Source: Paracrocinitomix sp040880585
Lineage (GTDB): Bacteria; Bacteroidota; Bacteroidia; Flavobacteriales_D; Crocinitomicaceae
DNA length: 64,000 nucleotides
Assembly: GCA_040880585.1 (NCBI GenBank)
Contig: JBBDID010000019.1
Location: 1 to 64,000 of the forward strand
Reading direction: 5' to 3'
Position 1 is the first letter of the stretch. Every line of letters begins with the position of its first letter. The notes beneath the pieces are model-generated. The model was given only the letters and a program-made list of their open reading frames with translations, searched no databases and was not told the DNA's origin. The position numbers were made by a program, and so were the translations under genes. This document shows positions 8,046 to 16,764 of the stretch, piece by piece.

Positions 8046-10955
8046 ATGAGTGAAATAAAACTACTAAAGTCAGTTTCGGTAACAGTCTTACTTTTTCTAT
8101 TACTGTTCAGTAATTCGCTTGATGGAATTGCTCAGTGTACCGGTGCATGTGGTCCAAATGTGGTCAACAACTCAAGCTTTGAATTGATGACCACAGATTG
8201 CGATACCATGAATTCTGAAATTTTTACCGATTATTCACAAGTACAAGATTGGTATGGTACAGCTTGTATTACTTGTCCCGGTAACGGGTCAACACCTGAC
8301 TATTATAATTCATCCTGTGCTGGCGCTGCACCTACTGAAAACTGTGGTTTAGGTACCGGATCTGTTGGTTTTTTTACTTCAATAGATGTCGGTGGATCTT
8401 CAGGTTCTAATTCTAGAGAATATGTTCAAACACAACTGTCAAGCACATTAGTTGCCGGTCAGGAATACTGCGCTACAATTCATGTGAAAACCAGTCCTGC
8501 AAGTTCAGTATATGTTCCAACGGATGGACTTGGATTGTGGTTTACTGATAATATGGTAGATATAGACACTGATAACGGTGGTCAGCAATTCCTGGGTCCC
8601 GGGTCAATAGTCAACGCAACGCCACAAATTGCAAACGCCGCTGGAAATATTATTGATACCGTTTGTACCATAGTAACAGGAACCTTTACTGCTACCGGTA
8701 CAGAAGACTGGATGGTTATGGGCAACTTCAGGCCTGACAATGCTATGCAAACTACTGCCTCTTGCGGAGGTTTCTTTACTTTTTGTTTTGGCTATTTAAT
8801 TGTTGATCAAATTGAATTGGTACCAGTTTGTTCTTCATGTGACGCAACTATTACTGCGGCTGGCCCGGTTTGTATCAATGATCCGTCTTTTAATCTTACT
8901 GCTACGGATCCGGGGGGTACATGGAGCGGTAACGGAATTGTAGATGCAAATAACGGAACATTTGATCCATCTGTTGCGGGGATAGGAAGTCATCAGATTA
9001 TTTATGACCTGACTTGTGGAGATGCGGATACGATTAACCTTGTAGTTTCTGCCATGGATGATGCTTCATTTTCATACCCAACCACTACCTTCTGTACTAC
9101 TGATACAGACCCAACCCCTACTGTAAGTGGCTTATCGGGCGGCAGTTTTTCAATTGATAATTCAGGTGTAATCAACGCTTCTACTGGCGTCATTGACTTA
9201 TCAGCATCTGGCGTTGGGCAATTTGACATTGTATACACAACAAGTGGTAGCTGTCCGAATTCAGATACAGTAACAATTGATATTTTAAACTCTTCAGATG
9301 CCACAATCACTCCTGCAGGCCCATTTTGCGCGAATGATGCAGCGGTTGTATTATCTTCGGCAACTGCCGGTGGTACATGGTCGGGAACAGGAATAACAAA
9401 TACATCTACCGGAGCATTTGACCCAGCTGTTGCGGGTTCAGGAAATCATCAAGTTATTTATACTATTCTAGGCTCATGTGGAGATGCCGATACTATCATG
9501 ATTACAGTAAATCCAGTGGATGATGCTACATTCAGTTATGCGCAACCATCCTATTGCGTAAACGGCGTCAATCCGGTGCCGACAATTATAGGACTTAGCG
9601 GAGGTACTTTTTCTATCTCGGCTGCAGGAGTTATTAATAGCACAACAGGTGAAATAAATCTGACAGCTTCAGGAATCGGTTCATTTACAGTGATCTACAC
9701 TACAAATGGTACCTGTCCATCCAGCAGTACGCAAAATATTAACATTCAAAACACGCTGGATGCAAGTATCACGGCTGTTAATCCGCTTTGTGAAAATGAC
9801 GTGCCAGTTTCTTTGAATGCAGTTGATGGAGGCGGAAACTGGAGTGGAACAGGTATCACAGATGCTGTCAACGGAGTTTTCGATCCGAATGTGGCAGGAG
9901 CAGGGACACACACGATTATCTATACCATTTCAGGAAACTGTGGTGACGCGGATACGATTGATATCATTGTCAATGCCGCAGATGTTGCAAGTATCAGTTA
10001 TGCTGCATCATCTTACTGCTCAACAGATGCTAATCCGATACCTGCCATTTCCGGTACTACTGGTGGTCAGTTTAGTGTGAATAACGGAGGTGTAATTGAC
10101 CAAAATACGGGTCAAATTGATCTGTCAGCTTCAGGTGCAGGATCCTATACCGTAACCTACTTTACAAATGGGATTTGTCCGGATACAACAACTTTAATTG
10201 TAGAAATTCAAGATGCTATAACAGTTTTTATTGATGGTGCAGGTCCTTTTTGTGAGCTAACCGGGGCATATACATTGACAGCCTCCCCTTCAGGTGGTAT
10301 TTGGACAGGTGTAGGAATTACTGATTCGATCAATGGTGTGTTTGATCCAATGAGCGCTGGTATTGGAACACATGATGTGATGTACACTGTTCCCGGAAAT
10401 TGTGGAGGGACAGATACCTTATCCCTTGAGGTGTTATCCACGCCAACAATCAGTTTACCACCATCTTATGCGATTAATTATGGAGAAGCTGCTTTATTAG
10501 ATCCAACATATTCCGGATCAGGCAGTTTTAACTGGACACCTGATACAGACCTGGACTGTAATAATTGTGAAAATGTTCTCGCTTCCCCAACTAGCAGTAC
10601 GGTTTATTGTGTGAACTTATCAAATGGTACCTGTGGAGATTCTGCCTGCACCAATGTGATCGTTGACTACAATTGCGGAGAAGTAGTTTTACCAACAGCC
10701 TTTTCACCGGGTATCGAAGGTGTGAACTCACTAGAATGTGTGCTGGGCAATTGTGTGGTCAGTATGCATTTGCGGATTTATAATCGCTGGGGTGAATTGG
10801 TGTTTGAATCAGTTGACCAAAATAATTGTTGGGATGGAACACATCAAAAAAATGGAAAGATACTCAACACGGGAGTTTTTGTTTATCAATTGGATGCTGA
10901 ATTAATTGATGGCACTTCCATTACGCAAAAAGGAAATATCACATTATTACGCTAA
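8046..10955 (+). CDS. T9SS cargo protein with alternating surface repeats and type B sorting domain
   Basis: This is a 969-residue secreted protein. The signal peptide (about 1-30) ends at GIAQ. An N-terminal Cys-rich domain with an NSSFE motif (about 31-260) resembles the carbohydrate-binding-like domains often found at this place. Seven modules of two types follow in the order A-B-A-B-A-B-A (about 266-797; type A holds GGTWSGxGI and GDADTI, type B holds GLSGGxFSI and an INxxTG segment). The C-terminal domain (about 880-969: LPTAFSPG, then IYNRWGELVFE and GVFVYQL) is the gliding-motility-associated type B sorting signal of the type IX secretion system. It should be exported across the outer membrane and act as an adhesin or matrix protein. 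The PorP/SprF gene 12 bp downstream is the expected outer-membrane partner. Confidence 0.92.
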   Translation: MSEIKLLKSVSVTVLLFLLLFSNSLDGIAQCTGACGPNVVNNSSFELMTTDCDTMNSEIFTDYSQVQDWYGTACITCPGNGSTPDYYNSSCAGAAPTENCGLGTGSVGFFTSIDVGGSSGSNSREYVQTQLSSTLVAGQEYCATIHVKTSPASSVYVPTDGLGLWFTDNMVDIDTDNGGQQFLGPGSIVNATPQIANAAGNIIDTVCTIVTGTFTATGTEDWMVMGNFRPDNAMQTTASCGGFFTFCFGYLIVDQIELVPVCSSCDATITAAGPVCINDPSFNLTATDPGGTWSGNGIVDANNGTFDPSVAGIGSHQIIYDLTCGDADTINLVVSAMDDASFSYPTTTFCTTDTDPTPTVSGLSGGSFSIDNSGVINASTGVIDLSASGVGQFDIVYTTSGSCPNSDTVTIDILNSSDATITPAGPFCANDAAVVLSSATAGGTWSGTGITNTSTGAFDPAVAGSGNHQVIYTILGSCGDADTIMITVNPVDDATFSYAQPSYCVNGVNPVPTIIGLSGGTFSISAAGVINSTTGEINLTASGIGSFTVIYTTNGTCPSSSTQNINIQNTLDASITAVNPLCENDVPVSLNAVDGGGNWSGTGITDAVNGVFDPNVAGAGTHTIIYTISGNCGDADTIDIIVNAADVASISYAASSYCSTDANPIPAISGTTGGQFSVNNGGVIDQNTGQIDLSASGAGSYTVTYFTNGICPDTTTLIVEIQDAITVFIDGAGPFCELTGAYTLTASPSGGIWTGVGITDSINGVFDPMSAGIGTHDVMYTVPGNCGGTDTLSLEVLSTPTISLPPSYAINYGEAALLDPTYSGSGSFNWTPDTDLDCNNCENVLASPTSSTVYCVNLSNGTCGDSACTNVIVDYNCGEVVLPTAFSPGIEGVNSLECVLGNCVVSMHLRIYNRWGELVFESVDQNNCWDGTHQKNGKILNTGVFVYQLDAELIDGTSITQKGNITLLR
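8841..10437 (+). repeat. Coding repeat array, alternating A/B modules, about 460-bp period
   Basis: Type A modules begin near 8841, 9297, 9761 and 10211; type B modules begin near 9055, 9520 and 9980. Each A+B pair is about 150-155 codons. All begin with an Asp-Ala-type dipeptide and end with an alternating hydrophobic strand. Protein-level conservation is clear, while the DNA has diverged, so these are old duplications rather than recent expansions. Confidence 0.85.
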
Positions 10956-10967
10956 AAGCGAAAAATT

Positions 10968-12005
10968 ATGAAAAATATAGTATTCTGGACAATGATTTTG
11001 TTCGCTGGAATGTCAAAGGCACAGGACATTCACTTTTCACAGTTCTATATGATGCCACTTCAACAAAATCCTTCAATGGCGGGTGCACTCTATGAACTTG
11101 AAGCAAATGTGATTTACAAGGATCAGTGGCGAGCCGTTTCTTCTCCTTATCGTACATTTGGAATGGGTTATCACATGCGCTTTAGTAAGAAAAAAAAACC
11201 AAACGGTTACTTAGCTGCCGGTGCCAATTTTTTCTCTGATCAGGCAGGTGATGGTAACCTGGGCACGACCAAAGGCGGTCTATCATTGGCATATCATATC
11301 AAGGCAGACACATATAACTCATTTGGTGCCGGACTTTACGGAGGTTATTTTCAACGTAAAATCGACTATACTAATCTGACATGGGCCTCTCAGTATGACG
11401 GACTGCAAATGAATACGTCTTTACCAGCCGGAGACGTAGGGCAGGCAAACTACTCCCGCTTTGATTTAGGAGCAGGTATTAACTGGACCTATAACAATAC
11501 CGGAGGGGATATCAAGGTAGCAGGTAATAACGATTTAAATTTTAACTTAGGATTAGGCGTGTTTCATTTGAATAGACCTACTGTTTCTTTTTTAGGTTCA
11601 GATGATCGCTTGAATATGCGATATGTTTTTCATGGAAACGGTGTTATTTCTCTTTCAAATTCCAACTGGGCAGTAGTTCCGGGATTCATGTACGCCAGAC
11701 AGGGGCCTTCACAGGAAATTTATGTGGGATCTTTAATGCGTTACCTGCTCTCACAGAATTCAAAGTTTACAGGATTCAAAAATGGGGCAGCTCTTTATGC
11801 CGGAGCATATATGAGGATGAGAGATGCAGTTACGGCAAAAATGATTATTGAATATGCCGGATGGGCATTTGGAGTAAGCTATGATGTCAATGTTTCAAGT
11901 TTGAATACGGCCTCAAATTTTCGGGGTGGGCTTGAGTTTTCATTACGGTTTGTAGCACCAAACCCTTTTTCAAGCGGATACGGAGCGAATAATTCAAGGT
12001 ATTAG
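10968..12005 (+). CDS. PorP/SprF family type IX secretion outer-membrane protein
   Basis: This is a 345-residue protein with a signal peptide ending at SKAQ, directly followed by DIHFSQFYMMPLQQNPSMAG, the diagnostic N-terminus of PorP/SprF proteins. The rest shows alternating amphipathic strands ending in an aromatic strand pattern (FRGGLEFSLRF), as in a beta-barrel. Family members associate with type B T9SS cargo and help its secretion or surface anchoring. It starts 12 bp after the repeat-containing cargo gene and is surely co-transcribed with it, so the two probably form a dedicated cargo/partner pair. It is followed by a spacer with no clear plus-strand terminator. Confidence 0.93.
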   Translation: MKNIVFWTMILFAGMSKAQDIHFSQFYMMPLQQNPSMAGALYELEANVIYKDQWRAVSSPYRTFGMGYHMRFSKKKKPNGYLAAGANFFSDQAGDGNLGTTKGGLSLAYHIKADTYNSFGAGLYGGYFQRKIDYTNLTWASQYDGLQMNTSLPAGDVGQANYSRFDLGAGINWTYNNTGGDIKVAGNNDLNFNLGLGVFHLNRPTVSFLGSDDRLNMRYVFHGNGVISLSNSNWAVVPGFMYARQGPSQEIYVGSLMRYLLSQNSKFTGFKNGAALYAGAYMRMRDAVTAKMIIEYAGWAFGVSYDVNVSSLNTASNFRGGLEFSLRFVAPNPFSSGYGANNSRY

Positions 12006-12219
12006 GATTAATGATCAAGTTACTCAAAACGCAAACTTATATTATTTTTCGTTTGTCCGATATAATATTTATCGAAACCTTCAGAATATAAGATGTAGAC
12101 ATAAAAAGACATACGTAAATAAAAGCAAAAACCCCAAGAAATTTAACAGGAATCAGTTTTGTCTCTTTTAGGCCTTTTTTGTCTCCTGATAAGCAAATGA
12201 GACAGGAGTTGAGATAAAA

Positions 12220-12251
12220 CAAAAAACCCAAGAAGCCTTACTTCTCGGGTT
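12220..12251 (-). terminator. Rho-independent terminator of tRNA-Asp
   Basis: On the minus strand, AACCCGAGAAG pairs with CTTCTTGGGTT (one G-T wobble) around TAAGG, followed by six T. It lies 39 bp after the 3' end of the tRNA. On the plus strand the wobble becomes an A-C mismatch, so the minus orientation is favoured. Confidence 0.8.
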
Positions 12252-12289
12252 TTTCTAGGCTCCCAGCCATAGGAGCTTATCTTCAATTG

Positions 12290-12363
12290 CGGTCCGGACG
12301 GGACTCGAACCCGCGACCCCATGCGTGACAGGCATGTATTCTAACCAACTGAACTACCGGACC
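12290..12363 (-). tRNA. tRNA-Asp (anticodon GTC)
   Basis: This is a 74-nt gene on the minus strand. The acceptor stem GGTCCGG pairs with CCGGACC, with discriminator G at 12290. The D-loop has AGTTGGTTAGA, the anticodon arm is CATGCCTGTCACGCATG with anticodon GTC, and the T-arm is CGGGTTCGAGTCCCG. The 3' CCA is not encoded (CAA follows). A TACTTTTG promoter element 36 bp upstream and a strong terminator downstream make it an isolated single-tRNA transcription unit. Confidence 0.97.
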
Positions 12364-12398
12364 AATAATATTGTTTTGCTTTCCGTTGAAAGCGGAGA

Positions 12399-12406
12399 CA
12401 AAAGTA
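12399..12406 (-). promoter_or_regulatory. Bacteroidota -7 promoter element for tRNA-Asp
   Basis: The minus strand reads TACTTTTG followed by TCTCCGC, a close match to the strong TAnnTTTG plus C-rich start region seen at stable RNA genes of the phylum. The predicted start lies about 30 nt before the mature tRNA. Confidence 0.65.
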
Positions 12407-12497
12407 GGTATTTTTTTTAATGCAGCAAGCAATAGATTAAATTATTCAGCAATATTTTTTAGGTTGCATTTATCCTGTTCAAGTAAAGGGACGAGAC

Positions 12498-13424
12498 TCA
12501 AACAATTTTCTTCCGCTTGATCAGATACTGCTGCAAGACAAACTCAACACCATCTTGAATATCCACTTCCACAAAATCTATTTTAAACTGGGTACATTTC
12601 ATTTTTAATTCTTGTGTGAGTTGGGTGACTTGTTTTTGGTAAGATTTTTTAATCTCTGAGGGGTGTAGTTTCACTCTTTCACCGCTTTCCAGATCGATAA
12701 AGGTGGTGGGTTTGTTTGGGAACTGTAATTCGGTTTCATGTTTTTTATCCACTACATGGAATAACAACACCTCATGTTTGTTATGTTTGAGGTGCATAAA
12801 AGCATCCGTCAGCGCCTCTACTGATTCATTGTTAAAGAAATCTGAAAAAATAACAATCAAAGAGCGCTTGTGGTTTTGTTCTGCAATTTTATGAAGTACA
12901 TTTGAAAACTCACTTTTTCGATTCAGGCGTTCTTCCTGGCTTTCCATCAATTGCTCCAACTCATAATAAAGGCGCTTGTGATGGGCGGTGGATGTTTTAA
13001 CTTCCGTATCCACTGTAATATCATCTTCAAATGCGGTTACCCCCACGCCATCTCTTTGTTTTTTCAATATCTCAATCAAAGAGGCAATAGCATAAACACT
13101 AAACCCCAATTTGTTGAGGGGATATTCTTTTGATATCTCCGGAAAATACATGGAAGAAGAAGCATCCAGTACCAAACGACATCTCAGATTTGTTTCTTCT
13201 TCATAACGCTTAACAAAAAGCTTATCCGTTTTCCCGTAAAGTTTCCAATCAATATGTCGGATGCTTTCACCGGTGTTGTATAAACGGTGCTCTGCAAACT
13301 CAACTGAAAAGCCATGAAAAGGGGAACGGTGCATACCGGTAATGAAACCTTCTACAACTTGTTTTGCAACAAATTCGAGATTCCCGAATTTTGACAGCTC
13401 TTGTATATCTATTTTTCCGTACAT
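12498..13424 (-). CDS. DUF58 domain protein (VWA-like)
   Basis: This is a 308-residue cytoplasmic protein. The DUF58 signature lies at about 40-90 (GEHR-type FAEHRLYNTGESIRHIDWKL, then KRYEEETNLRC), followed by a VWA-like metal-site segment LVLDASSSMYF (about 83-95) and a second strand IVIFSDFF (about 193-200). DUF58 proteins normally work next to MoxR AAA+ ATPases and batABD-type genes in cell-envelope stress or aerotolerance. No MoxR gene lies in this window, so either it sits elsewhere or this copy is orphaned. The metal-site DxSxS pattern is intact. The gene is divergent from the zinc-ribbon gene at 13486. Confidence 0.9.
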   Translation of the reverse strand: MYGKIDIQELSKFGNLEFVAKQVVEGFITGMHRSPFHGFSVEFAEHRLYNTGESIRHIDWKLYGKTDKLFVKRYEEETNLRCRLVLDASSSMYFPEISKEYPLNKLGFSVYAIASLIEILKKQRDGVGVTAFEDDITVDTEVKTSTAHHKRLYYELEQLMESQEERLNRKSEFSNVLHKIAEQNHKRSLIVIFSDFFNNESVEALTDAFMHLKHNKHEVLLFHVVDKKHETELQFPNKPTTFIDLESGERVKLHPSEIKKSYQKQVTQLTQELKMKCTQFKIDFVEVDIQDGVEFVLQQYLIKRKKIV

Positions 13425-13485
13425 CTTTGTATAAACGGAAAGATACTCATTTCCTTATAAATTCATATCTTCAAACTGATTTTGA

Positions 13486-13869
13486 ATGTTCATGAAGGAT
13501 AAAAAAGAGAAAACAAGATTGTGTGAACACTGTGAAGCAGAGTTGTTTGGCAGGCGCGATAAAAAATATTGTTCTGACTATTGCCGGTCTGCGGCACACA
13601 ATGAAGAAAACCGCGATTATTCAAATTATATGCGGCGGGTCAATAATATCCTGAGAAAAAATCGAAAAATATTGTCAAAGCACAATCCAAACGGTAAGGC
13701 AAAGGTAGACGGAGCCGTCTTAATGGAAGAGGGGTACAACTTTGCGTATTTCACCAACATCTATGAAACCAAAAAGGGAGGCAAATATTATTTCTGTTAT
13801 GATCAGGGATATATCAAGCTTGAAGACGGAAAATATGCTCTGGTTGTGCGGCAATCGTATGTGAAGTAA
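13486..13869 (+). CDS. Small zinc-ribbon protein of unknown function
   Basis: This is a 127-residue cytoplasmic protein. The N-terminal zinc ribbon has Cys13-x2-Cys16 and Cys29-x3-Cys33 (CEHC and CSDYC) with a following His, in a pattern like FCS/TRASH-type fingers. A basic helix (about 44-70: MRRVNNILRKNRKILSKH) follows, then a beta-rich C-terminal part ending in VVRQSYVK. An internal ATG at 13492 is an equally possible start (125 residues). The gene overlaps yidD by one base (TAATG), so the two are translationally coupled. The family is widespread in Bacteroidota but uncharacterised as far as I know; a nucleic-acid-binding role would be inference. Confidence 0.75.
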   Translation: MFMKDKKEKTRLCEHCEAELFGRRDKKYCSDYCRSAAHNEENRDYSNYMRRVNNILRKNRKILSKHNPNGKAKVDGAVLMEEGYNFAYFTNIYETKKGGKYYFCYDQGYIKLEDGKYALVVRQSYVK

Positions 13870-14120
13870 TGAAAGTAATTAAGGCCATTTTTATTTTTCC
13901 GGTGAAAGTGTATCAATATGTGATATCGCCCATCTTTCCTGCATCTTGTCGGTATCACCCCACTTGCAGCAATTACATGATTCAAGCCATCAAAGAGTGG
14001 GGACCCTTACGCGGGAGCTGGATGGGACTGAAACGAATTTCAACTTGCCATCCCTGGGGCGGAATGGGAGAAGATCCGGTTCCGGAAAATCCGAAGAAGC
14101 AAAAAAAAACAAGTAAATAA
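13869..14120 (+). CDS. yidD: Membrane protein insertion efficiency factor YidD
   Basis: This is an 83-residue inner-membrane-associated protein that assists YidC-dependent membrane insertion. The family core is complete: VYQYVISPIFPASCRYHPTC (residues 14-33) with the conserved Cys pair, then SNYMIQAIKEWG and a GLKRISTCHPWGG motif with the third Cys. The C-terminal Lys-rich tail is typical. The start codon overlaps the stop of the zinc-ribbon gene. The usual neighbours rnpA, rpmH and yidC are absent, as is common in this phylum. Confidence 0.95.
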   Translation: MKVIKAIFIFPVKVYQYVISPIFPASCRYHPTCSNYMIQAIKEWGPLRGSWMGLKRISTCHPWGGMGEDPVPENPKKQKKTSK

Positions 14121-14244
14121 ACGATCCTCCGTTACTGTCCCCTTTTTTAATATATTTAACTTAACATTGTTTGATAACCACATTCCTGTTTTGTTTTTCC
14201 TTTTATGCAGCAATCGGTGGGTAAACAAAAATTTTCTTATTAAG

Positions 14245-15342
14245 ATGCGATCGATCATAGACACTTATTTGGGCTGGGAATACGTCAGTTGGTTTGCCTT
14301 TATTTTACTTATTTTTTGGGTGATTGTTGGAACTAAATTTGAAACTTCAACGAATAAAAGTAACCCGAGCAAGGGTCAGAAAATTAGAAAATGGGGATTT
14401 CGATTTGGAGTCATCCTGCTTGCCTTGAATGCTTTGTTCGTGACCGTTATCAACCCCTACTTTTTTGGTTATGGAAAACCTGCGCATTTTACTTTAATTC
14501 ACGCAAGTGATACACATGTGTTACTCTTTGATGAAGTTTCAGCCCATATGGACGTCGTAGGTGAAGAATTTGACCGGCGCGAAGATGAAATCCCCAGCCT
14601 GCGAATTCACGTGGCGGATATTGCAGAACAGAAAAAATTGTATTCGTATTTGATCGGAGATTACTTGCGCCCCGAGGAGTATGGAGAGCACGTTCTTCTC
14701 ATAGAGAACAATACCTACAATAAATGGTTAAGTGAAAATACTATCCAAAGTCTTTCTTATTTTGATGTTTTAGAAAAGAAACAGGTGATTTTAGCAAAGA
14801 AAGACGAATCTATTCAAGTAGAAGGAACCGACATCCCCGTCTATTATTTTACTTATGAAGATCCATACTGGTTGGTAGTAACTCTTGAAGGAGACAAGTA
14901 TTATCTGGATCAAAAGACCCTTGAATTCAAGGCAGATCGTCCAAAAGAAGAAATACAGGAAACAAAGGTGCATCATTCCTTTAAATCAAAAGGAGATAAG
15001 GTGAGTACTACTGAGCTTTATATTAATGGAGAAAACACCCAATTAGAGTTTGTTGAAGCCAAAACGATTAATCAGTGTGTTTGGGAGAAGACCACTTATT
15101 TGTTGATCGTTTCATATACCAATCTAAGTAAGAAAGTTCCGCTTTTGAGCTGTGTAGATGGCAAGGGAAACCTGTTATGGCAGAAAAACCCGGACGATTT
15201 TAGGGAGCTGGCAAATGAAAATGATCTAACCGAAGTAGACCTGACGTTCTTTCGGGATGACTTGTGTTATGTGACCATCAATAATTACCTATTTGAAATA
15301 GATTTACTCAGCGGGGAGTTGAATTGGTGTGTGGGAATTTAG
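14245..15342 (+). CDS. Membrane-anchored protein of unknown function with propeller-like C-terminus
   Basis: I do not recognise this 365-residue protein. Two N-terminal membrane helices (about 10-32 and 50-72) flank a short basic loop; the rest is a soluble domain rich in charged residues. The C-terminal third has strand patterns ending in CVDGKGNLLWQKN and IDLLSGELNW, which resemble blades of PQQ-like beta-propellers. The frame is open from 14167, but the first 26 codons are AT-rich with a TTG-type start, so I choose the ATG at 14245, which places the first helix at the N-terminus. No operon partner is evident. It may be a sensor or envelope-assembly protein, but that is a guess. Confidence 0.65.
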   Translation: MRSIIDTYLGWEYVSWFAFILLIFWVIVGTKFETSTNKSNPSKGQKIRKWGFRFGVILLALNALFVTVINPYFFGYGKPAHFTLIHASDTHVLLFDEVSAHMDVVGEEFDRREDEIPSLRIHVADIAEQKKLYSYLIGDYLRPEEYGEHVLLIENNTYNKWLSENTIQSLSYFDVLEKKQVILAKKDESIQVEGTDIPVYYFTYEDPYWLVVTLEGDKYYLDQKTLEFKADRPKEEIQETKVHHSFKSKGDKVSTTELYINGENTQLEFVEAKTINQCVWEKTTYLLIVSYTNLSKKVPLLSCVDGKGNLLWQKNPDDFRELANENDLTEVDLTFFRDDLCYVTINNYLFEIDLLSGELNWCVGI

Positions 15343-15395
15343 AAAAGATGAAGTAAAATAATTGCTACTGCCACAACTGGAACCGGAAGTCGAGC

Positions 15396-15437
15396 GTAGC
15401 CGAGACTGTAGCCGAGATTGTAGCCGAGGTTGAAGCC
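15396..15437. repeat. 12-bp tandem repeat (GTAGCCGAGAYT)
   Basis: There are three full and one half copies of a 12-bp unit (GTAGCCGAGACT, GTAGCCGAGATT, GTAGCCGAGGTT, GAAGCC), just after a TCGAGC lead-in. The GC-rich unit stands out in an AT-rich spacer and resembles short intergenic repeats of other Bacteroidota. One frame reads Val-Ala-Glu-x repeats into a Lys-rich end but has no start codon, so I treat it as non-coding. Confidence 0.75.
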
Positions 15438-15499
15438 AAAAAAGGAAAAAAGAGAAAATAAATCTACCCTGGCAGACTTATTTTCGTTATCCTTTTCAT

Positions 15500-15916
15500 T
15501 TAAATTCTTGCAACTGCGGGCTTTTGAGTTTTCACAAAATCGTCCACGGCAACATATTCAGCTTCTTCTGTTTTTTTCAGCAGGGTTTCTTTTTTCTCCC
15601 AGTTCAGTTTATAAAAACAGAAATCTTCATGGGCGCAACCCTGTGCAAAGGTAATGTTCCCATAAATCATCTTGTTATCGGAGACTTCTTCATCTATATA
15701 TTGTGAAAATCCTGAAGGGCAACGACTAAACATTCTGGTTTCGTCGTAGTTAACAAGTGCATTTAATTTTACAAAGACGTCCTCTTTCATGTATTTCCAT
15801 ACATCACTGTTTGTGACTTCTGATTGATTGTCATTTGTAATTTCAGAGGTGTTACTAAACGAACTGATTAGTAGTGTTGCTGCGGCAACAAATGAAATAA
15901 CGATTAACTTTTTCAT
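15500..15916 (-). CDS. Secreted protein of unknown function
   Basis: This is a 138-residue protein with a signal peptide (about 1-20, positively charged start, cleavage near ISSF/SNTS). The mature part has an acidic, Asn/Ser-rich segment (about 20-40), then a domain with three Cys residues (RCPSGF and GCAHEDFC) that could form disulfides in the periplasm. The C-terminus is Lys/Glu-rich. I recognise no family. It is followed in the same direction by nothing obvious; the DUF2306 gene starts upstream at 16580 with a 22-bp gap, so they may share a transcript. Confidence 0.6.
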   Translation of the reverse strand: MKKLIVISFVAAATLLISSFSNTSEITNDNQSEVTNSDVWKYMKEDVFVKLNALVNYDETRMFSRCPSGFSQYIDEEVSDNKMIYGNITFAQGCAHEDFCFYKLNWEKKETLLKKTEEAEYVAVDDFVKTQKPAVARI

Positions 15917-15938
15917 AGCAATAGTTTTTAGTTTAACA

Positions 15939-16580
15939 TTAATTGGTATTCAGGAGTTTCGTTGTCCTGAATTTATAATAAATAATCCATTCAACAAAAA
16001 AAAGATTGATGATCCAACTGAGCCAGGCGGTTGAAATGGTCACAACATCTTCAGAAAAATTGGTGTAAAGCGATAAAAAGGGCACTAAAATACGTAAAGT
16101 AACTGCGGCAAATGAGAGTGCATAACTTCTGTACATCCATTTTTGATGGCCAATTATGTCGCGATTTTTAATACGGATAACCGCTAAAAGGGTGGTGATG
16201 AACCACAAGATGCTCATGATCAAAAAAGCCAAGGTTGACCACCATCCGCCTTCAGCATAAAAAGCCATGATTAAACCGGTTGGGGCAGCAAAAAGCAATA
16301 TGGCATACACATAAATCTTACCTAATTTTTTGTGAAATGAGAGGTATTTTGTTCTTAATTTTTGTAGAAATTGAAATGGACCGATCAGAATTACCAACAT
16401 ACCACTGATCACATGAATGTAAAAAGTAGGTCGCCAAATGCTGTCAAAAATCAGGTCTTGTTTGACCAGTAAAAAGTTTATATCTGGTCTGAAGCTCAAA
16501 TACTGCGCCGTAATGGCGAAGAGAAATGATGCGAAAAATGTCATCACTAACCACGGTATGTATTTGAGGACTTGAGTCAT
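15939..16580 (-). CDS. DUF2306 family membrane protein
   Basis: This is a 213-residue polytopic protein with about six membrane helices. Visible family features are His in the HVISGMLVILIGPFQF helix (about 57-72), the FHKKLGKIYVYAILLFA motif (about 82-98), a second His in IGHQKWMYRSYALSFAAV (about 143-160) and a WxxxW-type C-terminal helix. DUF2306 proteins resemble heme- or quinone-binding helical bundles by their conserved His residues, but no function is established. A weak TAACTTTTG promoter-like element lies about 18 nt upstream. Confidence 0.85.
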   Translation of the reverse strand: MTQVLKYIPWLVMTFFASFLFAITAQYLSFRPDINFLLVKQDLIFDSIWRPTFYIHVISGMLVILIGPFQFLQKLRTKYLSFHKKLGKIYVYAILLFAAPTGLIMAFYAEGGWWSTLAFLIMSILWFITTLLAVIRIKNRDIIGHQKWMYRSYALSFAAVTLRILVPFLSLYTNFSEDVVTISTAWLSWIINLFFVEWIIYYKFRTTKLLNTN

Positions 16581-16710
16581 ATTGTATTAATCCGTACAAA
16601 AGTTAAGCCAATAGGTTCATTTTATTTTCTAAAATGATCAAAAAAGCTTTTGTTTTTAACTTTTTTTTTATCAACCTACTACGATAATACAGGGTATAAG
16701 GAAAAGTAAC

Positions 16711-16746
16711 AAAAAAACCCCCTCCGGTTAGGAAGGGGATTTTTTA
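16711..16746 (-). terminator. Rho-independent terminator of dsbD
   Basis: CCCCTCC and GGAAGGGG pair with one bulged base around GGTTA, flanked by seven A on the left and six T on the right, so the hairpin could end transcription in both directions. It sits 19 bp after the dsbD stop on the minus strand, the only gene reading into it. Confidence 0.75.
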
Positions 16747-16764
16747 AGTGTTGCTTTTCAAGTA

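Noticed and set aside
9002..10441. Antisense and alternative frames inside the T9SS cargo gene
   Set aside because: Shadows of repeat-rich, Ser/Thr/Gly-biased coding sequence; no start context or family match.
12037..12231. 64-codon minus-strand frame next to tRNA-Asp
   Set aside because: It starts at weak context, overlaps the tRNA terminator, and gives a hydrophobic AT-rich peptide without support.
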